Source: Calliphora vicina (taxonomy: Eukaryota > Arthropoda > Insecta > Diptera > Calliphoridae). Taken from it: a DNA stretch of 64,000 nucleotides. The notes below the pieces were generated by a model. That model was not told where the DNA came from, made no database searches, and was given only the letters and a program-made list of their open reading frames with translations. A program made the position numbers and the translations under genes. This document shows, one piece after another, positions 34,080-44,904 of this stretch (the stretch's first letter is position 1; the number at the start of each line of letters is the position of its first letter). The stretch is taken from positions 73,309,747 through 73,373,746 of the forward strand of contig NC_088784.1 of assembly GCF_958450345.1 (NCBI RefSeq). Reading direction: 5' to 3'.

Positions 34080-35151
34080 TTCATTACATATTTTTTTATG
34101 GATTTCGAGTCAAAAGAACTGCTTAACTTTTGGTGCCAAGAACGAATCAAGCCAATATCGGATACTCTGTTCCAAAGTGAAGCGTATTCCATAGAGAGCG
34201 TTCTGCATCGATCGAAACAAATAGTAGTTGGACGGGGCAATGTATGGACTATAAAGCGGGTGAGGCAAAACTTCCTAACTACTTCATTTTAAATACTTTT
34301 TAGCAGGTATCGCAATATGTGGCCGAACATTGTCATAATGGAATATTACGGTTTCATGTGTGGCATATTGTCATATTCTGGGCGTTTATGCCAATGCTCG
34401 CTTCAAACGAATCAGTTGCATTCTGTATAGGTTCCCTGTGATGATCTGGTCAGATTTCAGCAGCTCATAATAGATATGACCCTTTTGGTCCCACCAAATA
34501 CAGAGCATTACCTTAGAGCCATTGATATTTGTCTTTCGTGTCGATTCGGTTGGTTAGGCGGGCTTCAAATACGATCTCTTACGCTTCGGGTTATCGTAAT
34601 GGATCCATTTTTCATCAAAAGCAATGATTCGCTGCAAGCATCATTTCTGACATGGAACATCTTCTTTTAATGTCTCTCAGCTTCAATTCGTATGGTAACC
34701 AATTTCCCTGCTTTTGGATGAATCCTGCTACTCGCAAACATTTTGAAATTGTTGCTGAAGTAGCTCCCAACAATCTTCATGGAGTAATGCCTGTTGAAAC
34801 TATTTTGGCTGGCCTGTGTGATTTTGTCTTCCGTGTCAAATCACCACTTCTGAACCGCACAAACCATCTCTCGCACGTTGAGACCGATGAAACACATTCA
34901 CCATAAGCTTTGGTGAGCAATCGATGAGCATCAGCCACAAGTTTTTTTTTTTAAATTAAAGAAACTTCCCGCATATGACGATTCGCTTCGACATTTTCGA
35001 AGCAAAAAAAAACTTTGTTGTTTACACTATAATGTTCAATAACTAAGTGAGAATAAATGACAGATATGTACCCTTCAAAATGGCATATAAGTTATTAAAA
35101 ACAAAAACCGCAATCAAAAGATATGTCATCTATTGTAAATTCCGCAATAAC
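34080..35151 (-). pseudogene. Cecropia-type mariner transposase relic
   Basis: Read from 35151 leftward: a terminal sequence near GTTATTGCGGAATTTACAAT, then RWFVRFRSGD (HTH linker), GATSATISKCLRVAGFIQKQ, GNWLPYELKLRDIKRR, a decayed first-Asp region (KWIHYDNPK-like text in the DNA near 34600), and further C-terminal parts with stops. FIQKQGNW.PYELKPRD is a hallmark of the cecropia mariner subfamily. Multiple stops and frameshifts. Confidence 0.8.
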
Positions 35152-35299
35152 TAGCAGAGACAAAAACCACATTTTGTAACAAAGCTTATTTTGAAGTTAA
35201 CAGTGCACTGTTACACATTTAACAGAGATAGTATTTAATAGGAGAATGGAATCATGGCCATTTATAGACCTCAGGAGGTCTATAATAAACCAATAAATC

Positions 35300-36030
35300 A
35301 ACAAGTAGGAATGTATGGTCGGTCAAGCCCTACCACATAATACCCTACACTAAGTAAAAGAGCAAAAACATTTTTCTTTTAAAATTTCAATAATTTATAT
35401 TCTTGAGTGATTTTCGGAAGTGGACCTTATTTGGGGGCTATGACCAATTATGGACCGATCACCATGAAATTAGGTCGTATGATTTATGTCTATATGAAAG
35501 TTTACTATGTTGAATTTTGTGAATATACCAACATTTTTAGGCGATTTATGCACGTTAAAGTGATTTTCGGAAGCGGGTCTATATGGGAGCTATGACTAAT
35601 TATGGACCGATAGCAACACAATTTGGTGACATGAATTTTGTTTATATAAAACTTATTTGGAGCGCAATTTGCGGAGATACATTTATAAATTAAACATTTA
35701 TGACCGATAAAGTCCAATTTCGGAAGGACATTTGTATGGGGGCTAGGTGAAATAATGGACCGATTTCAGCCAGTTTCAATAGGCTTGGTCTTTGGGTCGA
35801 AAAAATAATATGTACCAAATGTGATCGAAATATCTTATAAATTGCGACCTGTGCTCTGTGCACAAGGTTTACATGAACAGCCAGCCAACCAGACGGACGG
35901 ACGGACATCGTTTAATCGACTCAGAAAGTGATTCTAAGTTGATCGGTATACTTTAAGGTGGGTGTTAGACTAATATTTTTGGGCGTTACAAACATCCGCA
36001 CAAACGCACTATGGTGGTGTAGGGTATAAA
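35300..36030 (-). mobile_element. DINE-like family B element, near full length
   Basis: Begins ACAAGTAGGAATGTATGGTC, GGTCAAGCC (degraded hairpin), CTACACTAAGTAAAAGAGCA. It passes GGACGGACGGACATCG, TCGACTCAGAAAGTGATTCT and GTATACTTTAAGGTGGGTGT, and ends CACTATGGTGGTGTAGGGTA. Opposite orientation to the copy at 28.0 kb. Confidence 0.85.
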
Positions 36031-37204
36031 TATTTATGGAATTTGCAAATTTATGAACAAGAAATTCTTTAGAGGATCATTGGTAAAAATGGCGATTTTT
36101 GTAATGTCCCTTAAGAATCACTATTAATCGGATAGCTGAAATAATTTTGGGATCTGAGAAAATTGATTTGAAAAAAAATTATTTTTGAGCATTTTTTTAA
36201 AGGATCATTTGTGAAAACTATGATTTTTAAAATGAATTATATAGCTTTGGTAGCCCAGGGGTAACTAGAGTACGGTTAGTGTTTGGAGCCACACATTTGA
36301 ATGAAAACTTCTATAGTTATCAAGGACATTCCCGACTTCTTTAAACTCCCTTTAACTTCTTAAAATTTTACCAATATTCTTCTATTGGTGATAGATTAGG
36401 ATGGAACGAAATCCTGACGTTATTTTATGCATTCATCCCTTGAATTTGCACCTGCTCTATTTTGAAATGTAGTATAATTTGGCAATATTTCTGTATATGA
36501 TGCCAAGACTCTTTTCAATCCCTATTTTTAGATCCTCCCTAATACCTGTCGATTACACTATTGGTTGTTCACATTTTTCTAATAATTATCTATTATCTAA
36601 ATAATAAAAAAAATCTTCAGGGGATTTCTTATTGTACAACTACAATAAATGTTGTTCTATAAGTATCAACAAGAGAAGCATCTACTAGATACATACTCGT
36701 ACGTAGTACATACTCATAAAATAAATATTTTTAACTCTCTTGTAGGTGCACATACGTCGTTTATTATAGATTGCAACCAAACAATATTAACAATAAAAGT
36801 TATAACAATAAAAGCAATAGAAAACAACACAAAAATTCACAATAAAATGAGCAAGAACAGCAACAAAAAAAAACTACAAAAAAAAAGATATACTCAAAGG
36901 TCCTTGTACTAAACACCTACCCACTCACACATTCTCTCAGACATTCACACATCAAGTGCGATGAACAATTTGGCTAAAAATGGTACAATTCAACTCAAAG
37001 GGAAAAAGTGCAATAATCAGGTATGTCATAGAATTTGTACGAAAGTGGAAATAATCGCATGTTCAAATTCGTAACGTTTTGGATTTGCTTATTCAGATTT
37101 TGTAATAACATTCTGCCACAAAAACTGCACGTGCCTTAAGGCGCAACATACGATTTTCCTTAAAACACAAGCTTATGAAAGAAATATATTTTTGTCACAT
37201 CTAT
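36031..37204. other. Noncoding AT-rich stretch
   Basis: No gene supported. Some CACTCACACATTC-type simple sequence lies near 36920-36950. Confidence 0.5.
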
Positions 37205-37872
37205 TGTAAATCCCGCTGTGGGTATCTGTGGGTATTTTTTACATTGAATAAAAGCTTTCAATTGATCATTGATCGTATGTAATGGCAATGCTGAATGTTT
37301 GCTGCGACTCGTATATTCGAATTCGAAAGCTTTCCACTTCGAATATACGAGTTTTGACAGTTAAAGAACATTGTAGAAAGTTCACCAGAGATAGCGTGTA
37401 TTCGAAAGCTCTAGACTTCGAACATATGAGTTTTGACAGTTAAGAAACATTGTAGAAAGTTTACCAGAGATGGCGTGTGTATTCGAAAGCTCTAGACTTC
37501 GAATATATGAGTTTTGACAGATAAAGAACATTGTAGAAAGTTCACCAGAGATGGCGTGTGTATAAATAGTGGCCATGTTTGCAGTCGTGAGTTCAGCTTA
37601 TCAGATACGCTATTCGAATAAACATCAACTGTGTGTCTTAAAGTGTGCTGTATTTTCAAGTGAATTCGTGTACATTATAAAGTTTATATGTATTTCTGAG
37701 AATTTATAAACGTGTATAAAAAAACACTGAGTGACTATTTAATTCTGTTGTTGTACATTTTAAATAAATAAAGAGTTGTTACAATTTTTAAACTACTAAA
37801 CGTCTTTTATTTGCAATCAAAATTATCCGGTTTATTTAAAGGGAATAAACCAACGTTTTGAAATGGTAGCAG
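37205..37872 (+). repeat. LTR copy with triplicated U3 segment
   Basis: Equivalent to the solo LTR at 3.3-3.8 kb in opposite orientation: GAATAAAAGCTTTCAATTGA, TTCGAATAAACATCAACTG, AAATAAATAAAGAGTTGTTA, TTTGCAATCAAAATTATCCG. Its U3 carries three tandem 79-81-bp units immediately before a TATA-like GTGTATAAATAGTGG (about 37557-37571). It ends AACCAACGTTTTGAAA without the GTAACA terminus. Confidence 0.8.
37322..37562 (+). promoter_or_regulatory. Triplicated LTR upstream unit with heat-shock-element-like array
   Basis: Units start at 37322, 37401 and 37482. Each has TTCGAAAGCTCTAGACTTCGAA or a variant, GAGTTTTGACAG, and an AGAACATTGTAGAAAGTTCA segment. Read in 5-bp steps the last segment is AGAAC ATTGT AGAAA GTTCA, close to the nGAAn/nTTCn alternation of a heat-shock element, with one base off in the second block (and AGAAAGTTTA in the middle unit). 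The array stops just upstream of a TATA box. The regulatory role is inferred. Confidence 0.45.
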
Positions 37873-37874
37873 TA

Positions 37875-38584
37875 TAAACAATGTTAGTAACATGCTGTTG
37901 TTAACATTGTTTATAAGTATGACAACATTAACTGTGAAGCAGCTTTAAAAGCTCTGGGTGATCATTGTGGAAATATATAAAACTGGAATTTGCTAGAAGA
38001 TGACGCGGTATATATAAATAGTAATAGAGGGTTGCTGAAATACTCACTCTTCACCGTAAGCACTGCTTTACTTAACATCAAACTGTATTACCAGTAAAAG
38101 AGAGTGACTATTTAAACTTTTGTTATTGTTGTACATCTATATATATAAAAATGAAATGGTCCATGTATGTAATGTCATCACGTAAGAACGGCTTGAGCGA
38201 TTTGGCTGATTTTTTTTTATTCGATGCGAAATTTTCAGGAGATTGTTTGTAAAGAAAAAAAAAATCAAAAATTCCGGGTAAAACTCGGAAATTTTTTTTT
38301 TGTGAGTCCAGTCAACTGTATTAAAAATGCTCCCTAAAGTATGCAGTACAAATTTAGATATTTTATTTGCAAATAAATAAGAACAGGCTGGTGTGAGTGG
38401 GTTGGAGAAACTTGAAGAACTAACATTAGGAAATGCTACCGGGCGAAGCCGGGCGATCAACTAGTTTTAAATAAATAAAGAGTTGTTACAAATTTTAAAC
38501 TACTAATGTGCTTTTATTTGCAATCAAAAGTATTCGGGTTATTTAAAGGAAAAAAACACGTTTTTAAAAGGTAAAAACGTAACA
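37875..38584 (+). repeat. Second LTR, with a Helitron inside
   Basis: From CAGTATAAACAATGTTAGTA and TAACATTGTTTATAAGTATG through GGTATATATAAATAGTAATA, then after the Helitron TTTTAAATAAATAAAGAGTT, to the 3' terminus ACGTAACA followed by ATAT. The left terminus is not clean. Confidence 0.7.
38136..38464 (+). mobile_element. Canonical nonautonomous Helitron
   Basis: Starts TCTATATATATAAAAATGAA after an A and ends with hairpin CCGGGCGAAGCCGGGCGATC then AACTAG before a T: TC...CTAG-3' with a hairpin near the end, inserted between A and T. The flanks join as GTTGTACA + TTTTAAATAAATAAAG, exactly the text of the uninterrupted LTR at about 37750. The 329 bp encode nothing. A second copy lies at 45.3-46.6 kb. 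Confidence 0.92.
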
Positions 38585-38589
38585 ATATA

Positions 38590-39620
38590 TAATACTGGAA
38601 ATTGCTAGAATATGGCGCGGTTTATACAGTAAATAGTAACAGGTAGTTGCTTAAGAGCAAGGTTGCCAATTTAGCCATCTAGCGATTTTATTTTCATTTA
38701 GCCATAAAAAAATGGCTAGATTTAATCTAGTCGGAAGATCTAGCCATTTTATTTTGTCTTAGCGTTTTTTATTTCATACTTATCTTGGAATTTTTTAGAA
38801 ATAAAACAGTATTTTTTATCAAATGACAAAGAAACAGTATTTTTAAATAAATTCGTCTGTTGATGATTTGATGAGAATATTATTGGTTTTATGAAAACAG
38901 GCTTCGAAATTGTTTCCAAAGCAAACACATCAGGCATATTCAAAAATCAATTTTGCATTTCTTCAATGGATCCGATTTTGAAGTGTCCAGAAATTTGTTT
39001 AATTTATCAAAAAGGAAAAAAAAATATTGATATTACAATATTTATCCCCATTTCCTCAATCTCTGGTTATTTTTCATCGTGACGATATACTGACAGTTCT
39101 CATACAAAAATTCTATTAATTGGAAGTATATCGTTACGAAAAACAATAACCGGAGATTGAGAAAATGGGGTTTAATCTGCTAAACCCCATTAATACGAAA
39201 TCGGTAAAAATTATTTTTTTATATAACTATTAGTTAGCACATAACCAGACTTCGTGGTAATGGGGGCAAGAAATGTAATATTTATGAATTTGTATTCAGT
39301 TATTTTTGGGTTTTAGCCATTTCTAGCCATTTTTAATTCAAAATCTAGCCATTTTTTGAGCTGAAGAGTTGGAAACCTTGCTTAAGAGTGGGTTTACCGT
39401 AAACACTGCTTGAGTTAATACCAAACTATATTACCAGTGTGTTTTTAAAAGGGTAATATAAGTGTGTGTGTGTTAAAAGACAGTGAATATTTATTGTTGT
39501 GTAAATTTTAGTAAATACAGAGCTGTTTAAATTTGTAAACTAATTGTCGCTTCTTTTGCAATTTAAAAGAATACAGTTTATTTAAAGGAAATAAACCATC
39601 GTTTTTAAAAGGTAAAAATG
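38590..39620 (+). repeat. Third LTR in the cluster, with a hAT-like insertion
   Basis: GAATATGGCGCGGTTTATAC and AGTAACAGGTAGTTGCTTAA continue after 39388 as GTGGGTTTACCGTAAACACT, TATTACCAGTGTGTTTTTAA, TTTATTTAAAGGAAATAAAC, matching the other LTRs. Both termini are degraded. Confidence 0.7.
38658..39380. mobile_element. hAT-like MITE with exact 8-bp target duplication
   Basis: Inverted ends CAAGGTTGCCAA and, at the right, TTGGAAACCTTG. CTTAAGAG is duplicated at 38650-38657 and 39381-39388. Repeated TAGCCATTTTT/AAAATGGCTA motifs fill both subterminal zones. No transposase. Confidence 0.85.
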
Positions 39621-39624
39621 TAAA

Positions 39625-39864
39625 AATATCATAACCGAGCCAAGAAACATAAAACTCCCACGATCTATCATTTGCAATGAACCGAAGAAAAATTGAAGAA
39701 CTTTTCTTTAAAGAACTAGAAGAAGGAGTAGTTATGTTTATACAAAAAAATGCTTTAACAGATTAGTACCGAACAAGTTTAATTTTGTATAATTTTTTGG
39801 TACAATTTGTATTTCACATCTCAGCCAAATTTGGAATTATGTGTGTTTCTGGTAAAGTGTATAT
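39625..39864. other. Noncoding AT-rich stretch
   Basis: Nothing recognised. Confidence 0.5.
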
Positions 39865-40004
39865 TAGGGTGGGCCTTACAATGCACTTTTTAGATTTTCG
39901 GTGCTCCCGAACATTTTTCTAAAATACTACTATTCTGTATGTTATGTATATTGTGCTGTCGTAACCAAACAGCAGAGGACAGCAGAGACTAGCGTCGATC
40001 GCTT

Positions 40005-40800
40005 AAGAGCCGGATAAGCCGAGTACCTTTATCATCGTTTGTGGATCAAAAAATCCGTGCCTTTTTGAATGAAACATAGGAATTTTACTTTACAACATAG
40101 TCTCCTTTGAGCTCTACGCACTTTGCCCAACATTTCTAAAATTTTTGTATATAGGTGTTTTTTGTGAAAGGATTTCATCGTTGGAGTCAAATCACTTTCC
40201 GCCGAGACATTTTTTCAGGTTTGGAAACAAGAAATAGTCACTCGGGACAAAATCTGGAGAATATGGTGGAAGAGGGACATTCCGTAGCCTAATTCATGAA
40301 TTTTTGCCATGGAAACTGCACATGTGTGTACCCTTTTATGCAACCGATTGTGAGCAAACGCGGCAGCCATCTTGTGGAAAGCTTTCTCATTGAGATGCCT
40401 ATGGCTGCCACAATCTCTCGCACTTTCAATCACTTATAGGCCAACACCATATCGTGATTCTGTTCAATTGTTTCTCAAAATCAACTGGGCGTACAGAACG
40501 TTCGGCATCTTCCGTTCTTGTACGGCCACAACGATATTCAGTAAACCACTTGTTTACCATTGAAATTGAGGGTACAGAGTTCCCATAGTATTTATCAAGC
40601 TTAGCCTTAGTTTGAGTGATGCTTAATGAGCAGACGAAATTCACTTTTTTCCAATTTCTCGTCAATTCACGAGGTAGTCTGCTATCAATGGCTGTCAAAC
40701 ACAAATTAAATGACACTAAATTGTTAAAATTTTGACAGGAGTCAGCTGACAGATGCCTGTTAAGAGTAGAAGCAATTAAGAGCCGGGAAATTCAAAAAGT
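40005..40800 (-). pseudogene. Mariner transposase relic, same family as 27.1 kb
   Basis: On the minus strand: NWKKVNFVCSLSITQTKAKL, SISMVNKWFTEYRCGRTRTE, DAERSVRPVDFEKQ (HTH and linker), then after stops MAKIHELGYG and a piece matching DYFLFPNLKKC-type text near 40220, followed by WQQ/LNE-type decay. The central catalytic region is deleted. The leader GACTCCTGTCAAAA near 40735 equals those at 1150 and 27130. Confidence 0.8.
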
Positions 40801-41203
40801 CGCGGACTTATTGATCTTAGAGATCGTTCTAATCAAGAGGCTGATCATGTTTATTAAAAAAAAATTTGTGGTTTTAACTACAATAAAGATACAAATTACT
40901 GCATATAATAACACTATACAACAAAATCAAATTTTTTCCAAAATTACAAGGTCCGACCAATAAATTTTGATAGAGGAGACAAAAAAAAAAAAAGATACGT
41001 GTATCGGCGTTTTGAAAGTTTACATCTGAATTTCATTTGAGGGGGGGTAAAAGTTTCCCAACTCTGGCACATTTTTATTGTTAATCTTCATAAGAAACCA
41101 TATGATCCTTACATTTTAGGTATAAGATGTGTTCAGCAAATGTATGTAAAATGTTACGGAGATTTTATTTTTGTAGAATATGTTAACCCTCTAAATCCTC
41201 AAT

Positions 41204-41552
41204 CGTTGCAATGAGCTTTGAAATGTCTATCATTAGATATCCACATTGTCTATATTAATGACTTAGTAATCCAGATATAGGTCAAAAATTGAGGTTGTCC
41301 TAGTTTTTTCCTCATATCTCAGCTATTTGTGGACCGATTTTGCTGATTTTAAATAGGAAACTTCTCGAAAGCAAGTCTATCTAATTTATCTCAACAAACA
41401 GACGGACAGACAGACGGACATGGGTTAATCGACTCCGCTCTCTATAAGGATCCAAAATATAAATACTTTATAGGGTCGGAAAATTATATTGTGGAAATTA
41501 CAAAAGGAATGACAAACTTATATATAACCTTCTCACGAAGGTGAAGGGTATA
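41204..41552 (-). mobile_element. DINE-1-like family A element, 3'-truncated
   Basis: Keeps TCGTTGCAATGAGCTTTGAA, CATTGTCTATATTAATGACT, CAGACGGACAGACAGACGGA, TATAGGGTCGG and CTTCTCACGAAGGTGAAGGG. The hairpin end is missing. Confidence 0.8.
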
Positions 41553-41819
41553 AAAACGTGACGATACGAATGTCGTTTGACAAAACAAAAACCAATGCAA
41601 ACATTTCAAATAGACATTATGCCATTTTAATATAAAAACAAATTTTTGTCACGTTTGTGATACCAAGTTTATTCCTAAGATATTCAAAACAACTAATTAA
41701 TAAAACCTATATTTTGCACGAAACATTCGAAAAATTATAATATGAGAAACAAAAATTATTTTTTTTTTCACTTCAAAGGCGTACGAAAATCGAAACAACC
41801 CAATATAAGAGCCACCTTA

Positions 41820-42575
41820 GTATGTATTAATGTGAATTTGAAACAGTACAACTACAAGAGTAAAGTAAAACAATTTATGGGAAACACAGCCACTACAACT
41901 AAAAGACAACAATAAAGAACGTATAGATCATAACTGCAACAAGGTATAAAGACATGGACTCATATGGGTGTTTCCATACACAAAGCAATAGACATGATAA
42001 ATGATATAAATGTAAATTTGATCAAATACTTTAGGAAAGAAATTCAAAATCGAAATGAATCATTTAATAAAAATTGAAAGCAATGAAATCAAATCATACT
42101 ATTTATGTTGAAAATTGTTTAGTATGTTAAACAAAAAAAAAAGAATTAAGTACAAAATTTTTTGAATTCATGTTTTTTGCATCTATGAAATACCTCATAT
42201 ACATAGATATATTATTAATAATGTGTTGTGCAACATAGTGAAAAATAATAATAACGTTTGTTCGTTCGTATATTTAGTTTATATTTTAAATTATACCAAT
42301 ACCAGGAGCACATCATTTGCAGAACCATGTTTTAAACAAAATAAAGACTAAAAGAAAGCGCAATATAAAAAGGAAATTTATAGTCAAAAAAAACACAACA
42401 CAACTACAACAACAGGAAACCTTTTTGTTAAAGGTTGTATAGTTGCAAAACTGTTGTTAACATTTGTACAGTGGGACAGCAAATACAAAAAGATATAATT
42501 TTAAATCTTTTATTTCCAAAATTTAATCATTTTTTTTCAACTGGCTTCAACTTCGCCGACCCTAACATAGTAAAG
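41820..42575. other. Noncoding stretch
   Basis: AT-rich with AACAAC-type simple sequence near 42400; no feature recognised. Confidence 0.5.
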
Positions 42576-42579
42576 TTAA

Positions 42580-43053
42580 CCCTCTAACCCCAAACTTTAA
42601 AAAGTTAAAAAAAATGTTGTCGAATAATTTTGTTTAGGGTAATTATGACCCATTAAACTCAGAACAGCCATCAGAAACTAATTTGCAAATTAAGTTTAGG
42701 AACCAGGTGAAGAGCGCCTTAGGGCATTGTTGCCGGTTTAGGTGTAAAAAACAATAATTATGATACGATTTTATTTATAAACTAATTAAAAATAACTAAT
42801 AAAAAATATTTCCAATAGATCGGACGACTAAAAGTTAGTAAAGCTTTGATTTAAAAAAAAATTATAAAATTATGACATCACTCACAAAACAGCTGACAGA
42901 ACAAAAACTAAGTCAGAATGGATTTCGACCTTCAAGGGAAATGTCAACAAATCTGTAACTAAAGTCACAGTTAAATTTAAAAAAAAAAAATTATAATTAC
43001 TTTTTGAGATAATTGGATAATTGGTGCACGAGGCAACCTTGCGGGTTAGAGGG
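42580..43053. mobile_element. piggyBac-like MITE with TTAA flanks
   Basis: TTAA at 42576-42579 and 43054-43057. Ends CCCTCTAACCCCAAACTT and, at the right, AACCTTGCGGGTTAGAGGG, giving the shared inverted terminus CCCTCTAACCC. No coding seen. Confidence 0.75.
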
Positions 43054-43068
43054 TTAAAACAAATCGTC

Positions 43069-43722
43069 AAATGCGGGAAGTTTTGCTTTACTTCTTTCAT
43101 TTGAAAAAAAAGTGCCGCTGTGTTCCGTCGATTTCAAAGTGCGATAGATGGTTTATGGGGTTCAGAAGTGGTGATTATGACGCGGAAGACAAAGATCACC
43201 CAGACCAGCCAAAAATGTTTGAAGACCAAGAATTGAAGGCATTAGTGCATGAAGATTGTTATCAAACTCAACAAGAACTTGCAAAATTATTAGGAGCTAC
43301 TCAAGCAATAATTTCAAAATGTTTGCGAGGAACAGGATTCATCCAAAAGCAGGCAAATTGGGTACCATACAGTTTTGTATGTCTGAAATGCTGAAATTAA
43401 CGCTATAAAAGAAAATCATTTTTGCACCAAATCATTTCATGCGATGAAAAATGGATACATTACGATAACCCGAATTGTGAAGCCCGGCCAACCAGAAAAA
43501 GTTTTTAGAATGAAGTGGTTGGGAAGTTTTGCCTCACCCGCTCTCTCTGAGATACGCTTCACTTCAGAACAGAGTATCCGATATTGACTTGATTCGTTGT
43601 TGGCCTTAAAAGATGAGCTGTTCTTTTGGCCCGGAATATATATGTTGCCAGAAAGTCAATACTTTGAATAAATTTTATACAAATGTTTCAAAATAAAAGC
43701 TAAAAATTTGAAAAAATCTCGC
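43069..43722 (+). pseudogene. Cecropia-type mariner transposase, internally deleted
   Basis: Reads VLLYFFHLKKK, VPSISKCDRWFMGFRSGDYD, FEDQELKALVHEDCYQTQQE, LLGATQAIISKCLRGTGFIQ, KQANWVPY, then after a frameshift CDEKWIHYDNPN (first catalytic Asp). It then jumps to C-terminal DNA that is homologous to the left part of the minus copy at 34.1-34.3 kb. The region with the second and third Asp is deleted. The right end ATAAATGCGAGATTTTTTC (as complement) matches the terminus at 54325. Confidence 0.85.
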
Positions 43723-43792
43723 ATTTATAAAAAAAAACTATCAGGCAGCAAATGGTTAATTTTTATAAAAATCTACATATCGATGTTGTCTT

Positions 43793-44904
43793 TTGTTTCA
43801 ACAGGTTGAGCATATCCATTTAAAATCGACCACACTTTTGGACACCTTTTTTGTGCTCCTCAATTCTCTTTTAACAAGATCCCAATATCTCTTCACTTTC
43901 CTTAGCTTTGGAGGATTTTCCTCTCTTAGTACAAATACAACATTATTGTTCTTGTACCACTCAAGACCTTGCTTATCATACTGACAGCATGCCAAATCAT
44001 GTCAAAAATAAGTGGTTACATTAAAAAGTCCTATGAATGGAAGCATCCTCTTTTGTAAACATTCTTTGATGTAAATTTCGGTATTTATAGAGCCCTTTGT
44101 AACAAAAGTTTGACTTATTTTGCTGCAACTTGTTTTTTAAGAAACAAACACAAACTGCGAAGCGTTTTGCTTGTCTGCAGATACACCCAGAGTCTCTGGC
44201 GGGAATCGAACCCCACATTAATAGTTCAGCACACTATCGACTGGTCTATCGGGGCAGCCAACTGCATGTTACTTGCCAAGCCAAGAACTTTTTGGGAAAA
44301 CTTTCTGCTTTTGGGTACTAAACTTTTCTACAAATATTGACCCGGAAGCTGCGAACATTTTTCCAGAACACACATTTCGTCATCCATTATGCAGCAGGTA
44401 TATTTTTTGTATAAAATTTTACTTCAATTTTCGTGCTCTGTCTTTGGCCTTTAAATTTTTAGCAGAATTCCTGTTAGGAACTTTTTGAGCCTTGTATGTT
44501 TTTAAACCTGCATTAACTTTAACTTTTCGCACCAAATAGTCCGAGTACTGAGCTAACCGGACTGCTTTCCTACCAGATGTGTTGGGAGCTCTTTTGAAAA
44601 TGCTTTCTATTTATTGGCTTTTGAAACATCATGTGGTCCATTCCTTCTAACCATAACCAGGTTTTCTATCAACGAACAAGTTTGATCAAGTTTGAACATC
44701 AGTTTGATGGCAGACCTTTGATTCTTTGACCAACTTTTTGTAGGACCATGTTGGGTTTTGTTGAAAATATTTAATAACTTTAGCACGCACTTTTTTTCCT
44801 TCACACATTTTAATCAGAATAACAATAAATGAACATAGTAATACTTGGGTTAAACGTTTTAAGGAAAAACGTGTGTTAAGGTTTTTTCGATCCTTAATAG
44901 GCAA
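43793..44904 (-). pseudogene. DD37D-like Tc1/mariner transposase, longest copy
   Basis: Minus strand, N to C: KVRAKVIKYFQQNPTWSYKK, SNLFVDRKPGYGRKEW, RLAQYSDYLVRKVKVNAGLK, TYKAQKVPNRNSAKNLKAKD, a decayed first-Asp block (CLLHNG.RNVC), PKKFLAWQ, then a tRNA-like insertion, SNFCYKGLYKYRNLHQRMFT, and the C-terminal ACCQYDKQGLEWYKNNNVVF, REENPPKLRKVKRYWDLVKR. The block order and spacing fit a DD37D-like lineage. In-frame stops and the insertion make it inactive. Confidence 0.85.
44139..44272 (-). repeat. tRNA-derived SINE-like insertion
   Basis: On the minus strand, GCTGCCCCGATAGACCAG, an anticodon-arm-like ATAGTGTGCTGAACTAT (5-bp stem, 7-base loop), and GGTTCGATTCC at 44202-44212, a perfect RNA polymerase III B box. 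A 3' tail ends CTTAAAAAAC. It separates two parts of a transposase frame, so it is an insertion. It is not a functional tRNA: the acceptor stem does not close and the T stem is imperfect. Confidence 0.6.

Larger units (their letters stand above)
39865..41819. mobile_element. Possible large TIR element carrying nested mariner and DINE copies
   Basis: TAGGGTGGGCCTTACAATGC at the left faces CAATATAAGAGCCACCTTA at the right. The flanks GTGTATAT and GTATGTAT match at 6 of 8 bases. Similar left termini occur at 7143 and 31052. Inside are a mariner relic and a family A fragment; the rest is unrecognised. Confidence 0.35.

Noticed and set aside
34652..34906. Plus-strand frame with ordinary-looking composition
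   Set aside because: It is the complement of a mariner transposase; the real reading is on the minus strand. The same holds for 54331-54603 and 43793-43984.
35407..35717. Frames on both strands repeated at 28355-28665
   Set aside because: They recur because both loci are DINE-like family B copies; nonautonomous elements without genes.
37322..37562. Three regularly spaced repeats, considered as a CRISPR-like array
   Set aside because: There are no unique spacers; units are simply tandem and belong to an LTR in a eukaryotic genome.
44202..44272. A functional tRNA gene
   Set aside because: B box is perfect but the acceptor stem does not pair and the T stem is flawed; the context is an insertion with an A-rich tail.
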